Part shown: positions 1-4,516 of the stretch, one piece after another
Layout: each line of letters opens with the position of its first letter
Position numbering within the stretch: the stretch's first letter is position 1
Source of the DNA: Limnoraphis robusta CS-951
Lineage (GTDB): Bacteria; Cyanobacteriota; Cyanobacteriia; Cyanobacteriales; Microcoleaceae
DNA length: 8,214 nucleotides
NCBI RefSeq assembly: GCF_000972705.2
Contig: NZ_LATL02000214.1
Coordinates: forward strand, 15,232-23,445
Direction: 5' to 3'
Notes under the pieces: model-generated
Seen by the model: only the letters and a program-made list of their open reading frames with translations
Told to the model about the DNA's origin: nothing
Databases searched by the model: none
Position numbers and translations under genes: made by a program

Positions 1-28
1 TCAAGGCTGTGGGAAAGCAACGGCTTAA
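1..28 (+). pseudogene. Remnant or 3' edge of a second SDR gene (nucleotide-binding loop)
   Basis: Bases 1-30 match bases 174-203 of the SDR gene downstream at 25 of 30 positions, including 13 identical bases in a row. Read from base 2 they encode QGCGKATA and then a TAA stop at 26-28. In the intact gene the same stretch reads QGSGKATA and continues with LLFA. This is therefore probably the Rossmann glycine loop of a duplicated short-chain dehydrogenase that breaks off one codon later. The window edge hides everything upstream, so the length of the copy, whether it has a start codon, and whether the stop is a true truncation cannot be seen. The match is direct observation; calling it a duplicate remnant is inference. 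Confidence 0.5.
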
Positions 29-41
29 TTGAATTTGATTG

Positions 42-70
42 TTGCAGAAAAATCAATCATCTATCATAAT
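42..70 (+). promoter_or_regulatory. Candidate promoter of the SDR gene
   Basis: A TTGCAG box at 42-47 is followed, after exactly 17 bases, by CATAAT at 65-70. The -10 box matches the sigma-70 consensus at five of six positions; the -35 box matches only in its TTG. Transcription would begin near 77, which puts the hairpin at 79-109 at the very 5' end of the SDR transcript. The call rests on consensus and spacing only. Confidence 0.35.
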
Positions 71-78
71 AGTTCTAG

Positions 79-109
79 AAACCCGGTAACTTGATCGCGC
101 ACTGGGTTT
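79..109. repeat. Inverted repeat / hairpin in the SDR leader
   Basis: AAACCCGGT (79-87) pairs with ACTGGGTTT (101-109), giving a nine-base-pair stem with one G-U pair around a 13-base loop. No T run follows, so it does not look like an intrinsic terminator. The AAACCCGG core resembles a palindromic element that I recall as common between genes of filamentous cyanobacteria. It could be a dispersed repeat or a 5' mRNA-stabilising structure. It also overlaps a TTG at 91 that is an unlikely start codon for the next gene. Confidence 0.4.
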
Positions 110-141
110 GTGATCATACATCTTATCGTTTGAAAATTATT

Positions 142-948
142 ATGGTTTCTACGGTTTTAATTACTGGTGCGTCTCAAGGAAGTGGAAAAGCAACGGCTTT
201 ACTCTTTGCTCAAAAAGGCTATAATGTAGTATTAGCAGCCCGCAATTTAGAGCGTTTAGAAGCCACAGCAAATGAAGTGCGAAGTTTGGGCAGTTCCGTG
301 TTAGCTATTCCCACAGATGTAGGAGAGGTTAAACAGGTTCAAGAGTTAGTCAACAAAGCCTTAGAAACTTACGGAAATATTGATGTCTTGGTAAATAATG
401 CCGGAATTTGTTTAACCGGTTCAATGGCAAAAACCACCTTAGAAGATTGGCATCAAATAATGAATACCAACTTCTGGGGATATGTGTATACAATTAACGC
501 AATTTTACCGCATTTTTTAGACCGTCAAACCGGAACAATTATTAACGTCGGTTCCGTAGGAGGTAAAATGCCTGTACCCGATATGACGGCTTATTGTGCG
601 AGTAAATATGCTGTTACTGGACTAACAGAAACCCTGCGATTTGAACTCGCTCCCAAAGGGATTAACGTTTGTTCCGTTCATCCGGGTATTATTAATAGTA
701 ACTTCATGGAAAGGGCGCAATTTCGCGGAGAAAATAACAGCGAAGTTGAGAACCGTCGCCAACAAATGGAAACGGTGTTAAAATCATCTTTTGTTAGTCA
801 ACCGGAAGACATTGCAAAAGCCATTTGGGAAGCCGTTCATAAGAAACAATCCGATACCGTTGTTGGGTTAACTTCTATCGCGACAGAAGCGTATCGGTTG
901 TTTCCCGGGTTAATGCAGTTTATAATGACTCAAAGCCGAAATCAGTAA
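142..948 (+). CDS. Short-chain dehydrogenase/reductase (SDR), classical type
   Basis: This 268-residue protein is a cytosolic NAD(P)-dependent oxidoreductase of the classical SDR family, which interconverts alcohols and ketones or aldehydes. The order of motifs is complete: the glycine-rich cofactor loop TGASQGSG (residues 8-15), an arginine at the end of the second strand (AARN, Arg34) that favours NADPH, NNAG (85-88), the active-site Asn110, catalytic Ser138 (NVGSVGG), and Tyr151 and Lys155 in YCASK. HPGII after the active site is also typical. The ATG at 142 is chosen because MVSTVLITGAS begins directly with the first beta strand. The upstream TTG at 91 would add 17 residues unlike the family and runs through a hairpin. 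QGSG in place of the usual SGIG/QGIG is a mild variation. The substrate cannot be told from sequence. A partial second copy of the N-terminal region lies at 1-28. Confidence 0.93.
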   Translation: MVSTVLITGASQGSGKATALLFAQKGYNVVLAARNLERLEATANEVRSLGSSVLAIPTDVGEVKQVQELVNKALETYGNIDVLVNNAGICLTGSMAKTTLEDWHQIMNTNFWGYVYTINAILPHFLDRQTGTIINVGSVGGKMPVPDMTAYCASKYAVTGLTETLRFELAPKGINVCSVHPGIINSNFMERAQFRGENNSEVENRRQQMETVLKSSFVSQPEDIAKAIWEAVHKKQSDTVVGLTSIATEAYRLFPGLMQFIMTQSRNQ

Positions 949-975
949 GTTCGTTGTTGCGCTTGAGCGATCTTT

Positions 976-1016
976 CTTCAGACTAAAAGCCTACTCCAAA
1001 GGTTTTGAAACTGAAG
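976..1016. terminator. Hairpin downstream of the SDR gene, possible terminator
   Basis: CTTCAG (976-981) pairs with CTGAAG (1011-1016). Inside that stem, AAAA-CCT (985-992, with one bulged G) pairs with AGGTTTT (1000-1006). The two-part hairpin begins 27 bases after the SDR stop codon. No T run follows directly; the sequence goes straight into a GC-rich repeat. It may act as an mRNA 3' end or be part of the neighbouring repeat unit. Pairing was seen by eye and no folding energy was calculated. Confidence 0.35.
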
Positions 1017-1073
1017 AGGCGGGTTTATACAGATTATTTGTAAAAAAAATATTTTTGCAGAACTTGCCCCTAC
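1017..1073. repeat. Dispersed GC-rich-end repeat, copy 1 (diverged)
   Basis: This 57-base element begins AGGCGGGTTTATACAG, has an AT-rich middle and ends GAACTTGCCCCTAC. It aligns end to end with the element at 1099-1157, but its right end has changed (CTTGCCCC instead of CCCGCCCC), which weakens the terminal inverted repeat. It looks like an older copy of the same family. No open reading frame is contained in it. Confidence 0.6.
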
Positions 1074-1098
1074 AGTATTATTATTGATGAATCCGATT

Positions 1099-1157
1099 AG
1101 GGCGGGTTTATTCAGATGATTTGTCAGAAATCAGCATTTTGGCGAACCCGCCCCTAC
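1099..1157. repeat. Dispersed GC-rich-end repeat, copy 2 (intact ends)
   Basis: GGGCGGGTT (1100-1108) and AACCCGCCC (1145-1153) form a perfect nine-base-pair inverted repeat enclosing 36 AT-richer bases, and the element ends CCCCTAC. I recall elements of this form as abundant between genes of Oscillatoriales. An ATG at 1116 lies inside it and is in frame with the alcohol dehydrogenase, but the peptide it would add is repeat-derived. The element stops 24 bases before the ADH start I prefer. Confidence 0.6.
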
Positions 1158-1181
1158 TTAAATCTTTTCTCCAAACAATCT

Positions 1182-2192
1182 ATGAAAATTCAAGGACTCG
1201 CCGCTAAAACAAAAGGGTCTCAACTCGAAGCCTACAGCTATGAAAGCCCATCTCCCGAAAATTTTCAATGTCTGATCAAAGTCTTGGCTTGTGGAATTTG
1301 TCACTCCGATATCCACATGATCGATAATGATTGGGGAATCAGCAATTATCCGATTATTCCCGGTCACGAAGTCATCGGAGAAGTGGTTGAAATCGGTTCC
1401 CAAGTTCATCATATCAAAGTTGGCGATCGCGTGGGTGTGGGTTGGCAACGAACCGCCTGTTTAAGTTGTCGAGATTGTTTGCGAGGAAACGAAAATCTCT
1501 GCAATGATATTCAAGCCTTAATTGCCACAGGACCCGGTGGATTTGCGGATTATTTAGAAATGGATTCTCGCTTTGCTTTTCCGATTCCTGATGGCATTAA
1601 AACCAATGTAGCAGGGCCGTTACTCTGTGGAGGAATTACCGTTTATTCAGCCTTACGATATGCGGGAATGGGTTCAGGATTAGAAATTGGGATTATCGGT
1701 GTGGGCGGTTTAGGTCATCTGGCGGTACAATTTGCGAGTAAATTAGGCAACAGCGTCACTGTTTTTACCACCTCCCAAGATAAAGCAGAATTTGCCCATG
1801 AACTTGGGGCGAAGGAAACTGTCATTGTCGAAAAAAATCAAGCCCCTTCTGCCCCGTCTCAACCGTTTAATATTTTATTAAGTACGGTTCCGGTGTCAAT
1901 TGATTGGGAATCTTATGTTAATTTTCTCGACTCTGATGGCACTTTAACGATTGTGGGTGTCCCTGACGCCCCGTTGACACTTCCTCTTTTTCCTTTAATT
2001 ATGAAGCGTCGGCGAATTTTGGGTTCTCCCATTGGGGGACGGGCGATGATGCAGGAAATGTTATCAGTCGCGGACCGCTATCACATTGAACCCCAGGTGG
2101 AAATTTTTCCGATGGAAAAAGCCCAGGAAGCACTGGAAAAAGTGAGAAATAATCAAGTGCGTTATCGGGCGGTTTTGAGTCATCAGGTGTAA
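1182..2192 (+). CDS. Zinc-dependent medium-chain alcohol dehydrogenase, CAD/YjgB type
   Basis: This 336-residue cytosolic enzyme should reduce aldehydes to alcohols, or the reverse, with NAD(P)H. The GroES-like catalytic half carries the catalytic zinc ligands Cys40 (GICHSD), His62 with Glu63 (PGHE) and Cys149 (LLCGGITVY). The structural zinc site is complete: Cys93, Cys96, Cys99 and Cys107. The Rossmann half begins at GVGGLGH (173-179). The block CHSDIHMIDNDWGISNYP and the ending RYRAVLSH are typical of the cinnamyl-alcohol-dehydrogenase branch and, from memory, resemble Synechocystis Slr1192. The ATG at 1182 is chosen because MKIQGLAAK fits the family N-terminus; the in-frame ATG at 1116 sits within a dispersed repeat. 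No clear Shine-Dalgarno sequence precedes it. The substrate is unknown. The SDR lies upstream on the same strand, but a 233-bp repeat-filled gap makes co-transcription uncertain. Confidence 0.94.
   Translation: MKIQGLAAKTKGSQLEAYSYESPSPENFQCLIKVLACGICHSDIHMIDNDWGISNYPIIPGHEVIGEVVEIGSQVHHIKVGDRVGVGWQRTACLSCRDCLRGNENLCNDIQALIATGPGGFADYLEMDSRFAFPIPDGIKTNVAGPLLCGGITVYSALRYAGMGSGLEIGIIGVGGLGHLAVQFASKLGNSVTVFTTSQDKAEFAHELGAKETVIVEKNQAPSAPSQPFNILLSTVPVSIDWESYVNFLDSDGTLTIVGVPDAPLTLPLFPLIMKRRRILGSPIGGRAMMQEMLSVADRYHIEPQVEIFPMEKAQEALEKVRNNQVRYRAVLSHQV
1423..1430. repeat. HIP1 octamer GCGATCGC
   Basis: This is a perfect palindromic HIP1 site inside the ADH coding sequence (the GDRVG region). HIP1 is the highly iterated octamer of many cyanobacterial genomes, so it serves as a taxonomic marker here. 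Confidence 0.85.
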
Positions 2193-2250
2193 CATTGGGT
2201 TAAGAAAAGATGACGAAATAAAGCATTGGGTTTAACGTAAACGTAAATCA

Positions 2251-2298
2251 AAGAATAGGTCATTGCTAGAGAAACGGTGCTACTATAGACCTATTCTT
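2251..2298. promoter_or_regulatory. 11-bp perfect inverted repeat upstream of the band 7 gene
   Basis: AAGAATAGGTC (2251-2261) is repeated as its exact reverse complement at 2288-2298, with 26 bases between the arms. The right arm is followed by AATTTTGG, a short T stretch. Two readings fit. It may be the transcription terminator of the ADH gene, whose stop is 58 bases upstream. Alternatively it may be an operator, because a good extended -10 box lies just inside the right arm and the band 7 start is 31 bases beyond it. The long loop and weak T run make me slightly favour a regulatory role or a combined one. Confidence 0.5.
2278..2286 (+). promoter_or_regulatory. Extended -10 promoter candidate for the band 7 gene
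   Basis: TG at 2278-2279, one spacer base, then TACTAT at 2281-2286 makes an extended -10 element (TGnTAnnnT). No convincing -35 box sits 17 bases upstream, which extended -10 promoters can tolerate. Transcription would start near 2293, within the right arm of the inverted repeat, leaving a leader of about 37 bases before the ATG at 2330. Confidence 0.4.
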
Positions 2299-2329
2299 AA
2301 TTTTGGTAGTTGACACATTATTAACTGTT

Positions 2330-3205
2330 ATGGCTCAATATTTACTCAGCTTCTTTGCAGCTTTGATTATCGGGGTCGTGTTTAATTCCTCGGTGAAAGT
2401 CGTCAGTGGTGGAGATCAGGCCATTGTCGAAGGTTTAAATGGCCGTCATCGCACCCTAAAACCAGGAGTTCGTTATATTCTTCCTTTCTTTGAAAAAGTG
2501 GTTCACTATGATACCACTCGTGAACGGTTTATCGATATCAAACCCCAGGAAGTGATTACCAGTGATAATACTCCCTTAACCATTGATGCAGTTGTTTACT
2601 GGAAAATCGAAGATATCGAGAAATCTTTTTACAACGTTGAACAAGTTGATGAATCAATCTCTAATTTAGTCTTGACAACGTTGCGGGCAAAAATTGCCAC
2701 CATTGAGATGAGAACACTGTTTTCCTCGATTAATGAAATCAACGATTTACTCCTAAAAACCTTAGATGAAGCCACAGACAATTGGGGGATTAAAATTATT
2801 CGGGTAAACCTGCAAAGTGTTACGCCTCCGGCTGCAATTATGAAATCAATGGAGCAAGAAAAAGCCGCAGAAAACAAAAAACGAGCTGAAATTAGTATTG
2901 CCCGCAGTGAAGCCCAATCTATTGAGATTATCTCAGATGCCCTGCAAATACAGCCCAACAGTCGGGAGTTTATTCAATATCTGATTGCGAAACAATATGT
3001 CGAGGCTCATCAGAAACTCAGCGAGAGTAACAATTCTAAGATTATCTTTATGAATCCTGGTCAACTCAATGAAGCAATCGGAAACTTAATGGAAGATGAT
3101 CTCGATAATACCCCGAGAGATAGTTCAGCTTCTCGCAAACTCAAAATCGTCAAGCCCGATATGAGCAAAAAACCGGATAATGATATTAGCAATAGTGCCA
3201 GCTAA
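2330..3205 (+). CDS. Membrane-anchored band 7/SPFH (prohibitin/stomatin-like) protein
   Basis: This 291-residue protein has one N-terminal hydrophobic segment (about residues 4-18, LLSFFAALIIGVVF) followed by an SPFH/band 7 domain (about 22-200). Family hallmarks are visible: the early strand VVSGGDQAIVEGLNGRHRTLKPGVRYILPFF, the central block DNTPLTIDAVVYWKIED, and the helical motif AIMKSMEQEKAAENKKRAEI that mediates oligomer assembly in this family. The tail (about 265-291) is charged, Ser/Asp/Lys-rich and probably disordered. Such proteins form ring-like membrane scaffolds and often work with membrane proteases; the partner here is unknown. The ATG at 2330 is preferred over a TTG at 2303 because MAQYLLSFFAAL gives a normal anchor. 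No NfeD-like partner, frequent beside some SPFH genes, is present. The gene converges with the zinc-ribbon gene 14 bp away. Confidence 0.9.
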   Translation: MAQYLLSFFAALIIGVVFNSSVKVVSGGDQAIVEGLNGRHRTLKPGVRYILPFFEKVVHYDTTRERFIDIKPQEVITSDNTPLTIDAVVYWKIEDIEKSFYNVEQVDESISNLVLTTLRAKIATIEMRTLFSSINEINDLLLKTLDEATDNWGIKIIRVNLQSVTPPAAIMKSMEQEKAAENKKRAEISIARSEAQSIEIISDALQIQPNSREFIQYLIAKQYVEAHQKLSESNNSKIIFMNPGQLNEAIGNLMEDDLDNTPRDSSASRKLKIVKPDMSKKPDNDISNSAS

Positions 3206-3219
3206 ATTCGCGCTCAATT

Positions 3220-3747
3220 TTAGGAATCGAGACGATAACCGCAACTCGAACAGAAGCGATCTTCTGGCTTAATAGAAGCTCCACATTGACTACAAAATTG
3301 TCGAGTTTGAGAGCTTGAACTTTCAGAAGTAGAATTCATTTGCATTTCCAGATTTCCCATTCGCATTTGCATGGGTTCCATTTTCATCGGTTCCATTTTC
3401 ATCGGAGACATCGGTTTCATCGGAGACATTGTAGCGTTGGGAATGCTGGAAACTTGCTGAAGTTGTAGCCTCTCAGACTGAGTGATTGAAGGTGTATCAT
3501 TCATTACTCCCATGCTGTTTCCCTGCACATTAACATAGTGTTTTCCCTGTGCAGTTTCGATTTCAATCAGAATTCCAGCGTCAGTGCGGTAAACAACGGG
3601 GAGGGAAGTCCAACTTCCAGTCGTAAAACTGCTACTTGACTGCTGTTGTTGTCCGGGACTGCTGGTAACTGTTGTGACTACGGTTTGGTTGGCTTGAACA
3701 TCTAAATAGACTTTTTGACTGGGACTCAGTTCGCACAGATAAGCCAT
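3220..3747 (-). CDS. Methionine-rich protein with C-terminal zinc ribbon, function unknown
   Basis: This 175-residue soluble protein has no signal peptide or membrane segment. The N-terminal part (1-80) is beta-rich in appearance, with a Gln/Ser linker (34-41). Residues 107-137 contain 12 methionines arranged as MSPM, MKMEPM and MQM repeats. A Ser-rich linker leads to a C-terminal zinc ribbon with Cys152, Cys155, Cys166 and Cys169 (CSQC...CSSCG). Ribbons of this kind usually serve as small structural or protein-binding modules. The Met-x-Met and Met-x-x-Met spacing resembles soft-metal (Cu+/Ag+) binding segments, but nothing around the gene concerns metal handling, so that is only a suggestion. 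I do not recognise the full-length family. The start at 3747 is supported by AAGGGGG five bases upstream. The stop faces that of the band 7 gene across 14 bp, with no room for separate terminators. Confidence 0.8.
   Translation of the reverse strand: MAYLCELSPSQKVYLDVQANQTVVTTVTSSPGQQQQSSSSFTTGSWTSLPVVYRTDAGILIEIETAQGKHYVNVQGNSMGVMNDTPSITQSERLQLQQVSSIPNATMSPMKPMSPMKMEPMKMEPMQMRMGNLEMQMNSTSESSSSQTRQFCSQCGASIKPEDRFCSSCGYRLDS
3374..3403 (-). repeat. Two 15-bp tandem repeats encoding the Met-rich segment
   Basis: On the + strand GGTTCCATTTTCATC occurs at 3374-3388 and again, identically, at 3389-3403. On the coding strand they encode the repeated MKMEP unit. Related but shorter GGAGACAT/CGGTTTCAT blocks continue to about 3429 and encode the MSPM repeats. 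Identical neighbouring units suggest recent slippage growth of this segment. Confidence 0.75.
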
Positions 3748-3752
3748 ATTTG

Positions 3753-3759
3753 CCCCCTT
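3753..3759 (-). promoter_or_regulatory. Shine-Dalgarno sequence of the zinc-ribbon gene
   Basis: The coding strand reads AAGGGGG, five bases before the ATG at 3747. It is one of the few clear ribosome binding sites in the window and supports this start. A similar GGGGG lies at the same distance before the other minus-strand gene. Confidence 0.6.
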
Positions 3760-3765
3760 TTTAAC

Positions 3766-3801
3766 TTGACATCTGACTCAATTATAGTAAAGTGATGTCA
3801 A
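3766..3801 (-). promoter_or_regulatory. TATAAT box flanked by TTGACATC/GATGTCAA inverted repeat
   Basis: TTGACATC (3766-3773) and its exact reverse complement GATGTCAA (3794-3801) are 20 bases apart. Between them, on the minus strand, is a perfect TATAAT (3781-3786) that would start transcription near 3774 and give the zinc-ribbon gene a leader of about 25-30 bases. Each arm contains TTGACA, but only nine bases separate the minus-strand TTGACA from the -10 box, so they do not form a normal -35/-10 pair. The symmetrical arms are better explained as an operator for a dimeric regulator. The + strand also offers TATAGT (3783-3788), so divergent transcription is possible. Confidence 0.45.
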
Positions 3802-3955
3802 CAGAAATCGAAATTTCTTAATTATTGCGTTATAAATTCAGGGAAAAATCGAGTCTAATCTAATTTTAAACGGCGATTACTGAAAATAAACATAACCTAG
3901 AGGCGAAATTTTTGCTAAACTCAGAAATGCCTCTGTTTGAACTGGTAATTAAACC

Positions 3956-4504
3956 ATGAGTCAAGTAATAGAACAGTTTCTATCGGAATGGAACCAGATC
4001 AAAGCACAAGTTGATGAAGTACAAGCTGAGTATAATTCTTTGTGCGACAAACGTTCCTGTTTTTATGTATCGGTGATCTTTCCGAAAGATAATTCACCGG
4101 AAGCTAAAGCTGAATTTCATCAAATTTGTCAAACTCAAGTTGCTGAATGGTCAGTCAACCTGTCGGAACTTGATCGCAATATTAAAACCACTCACCTGAA
4201 ACTCAAAAAAGTCCAAGCAAAGCTTGCCGTTAAACAAGCTAAACTTTATGAATTACAAGCCCAAGAACTCTGGCCAAAGTTGTGTCAGCAAGCCAATATT
4301 ATCAATCAATTAGCTCAAAAATTAGACCAGGAAATCCAAATATTTTGGCAAATGGCTCACGATTTTAAACCCCGCTTAGAAGATTGGCTACCCTCACCCC
4401 CTAAACTGGCTGGTTTTGAAGAAATTATAACCATTCCCAAGATCAAACAGACTGAAAAGGGACTTCAACTGTTCAATCAAGAGATTGATTTTGAGGAAAA
4501 TTAA
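3956..4504 (+). CDS. Coiled-coil protein of unknown function
   Basis: This 182-residue protein is soluble, with no signal peptide or membrane segment. The stretches at about 5-35 and 60-130 are rich in Gln, Lys, Glu, Leu and Ala with hydrophobic residues at heptad-like spacing (for example LDRNIKTTHLKLKKVQAKLAVKQAKLYELQAQ), indicating long helices and probably a coiled coil. Four cysteines (residues 30, 35, 58 and 110) are not arranged as a metal site. The C-terminal 40 residues look less helical (LPSPPKLAGFEE). I do not recognise the family. It is followed after only 12 bases by the M28 peptidase on the same strand, so the two are probably co-transcribed, but no functional link follows from sequence. 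No Shine-Dalgarno sequence is evident before the ATG. A lone TATAAA at 3831-3836 is the best, weak, promoter candidate in its 208-bp upstream spacer. Confidence 0.8.
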   Translation: MSQVIEQFLSEWNQIKAQVDEVQAEYNSLCDKRSCFYVSVIFPKDNSPEAKAEFHQICQTQVAEWSVNLSELDRNIKTTHLKLKKVQAKLAVKQAKLYELQAQELWPKLCQQANIINQLAQKLDQEIQIFWQMAHDFKPRLEDWLPSPPKLAGFEEIITIPKIKQTEKGLQLFNQEIDFEEN

Positions 4505-4516
4505 GCGTCGATAAAC

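Noticed and set aside
91..141. TTG start giving a 285-residue SDR
   Set aside because: The added 17 residues (MIAHWVCDHTSY...) do not resemble an SDR N-terminus and are encoded by a hairpin region. MVSTVLITGAS at 142 begins directly with the first Rossmann strand.
1158..1448. Minus-strand ORF of 96 residues inside the ADH gene
   Set aside because: It lies opposite codons for conserved zinc-binding motifs of the ADH and has no recognisable motif of its own.
2192..2250. CATTGGGTT direct repeat (2193 and 2224) and AACGTAAACGTAAA
   Set aside because: The copies are short and imperfectly extended, with no evident relation to promoter boxes or genes.
2310..2315. TTGACA just before the band 7 start as a -35 box
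   Set aside because: A matching -10 box would fall inside the coding sequence after the ATG, so it cannot drive this gene.
2303..2329. TTG start for the band 7 protein, nine residues earlier
   Set aside because: The ATG at 2330 gives a normal hydrophobic anchor. The TTG would lie within a few bases of the inverted repeat and the predicted transcription start.
2629..2958. Minus-strand ORF of 109 residues inside the band 7 gene
   Set aside because: It is antisense to a well-conserved SPFH domain, and its Ser/Ile/Leu-rich composition is that of a shadow frame.
3899..3934. AGAGGC/GCCTCT inverted repeat upstream of the coiled-coil gene
   Set aside because: Only six base pairs with a 24-base loop; such pairings are expected by chance and no other signal supports it.
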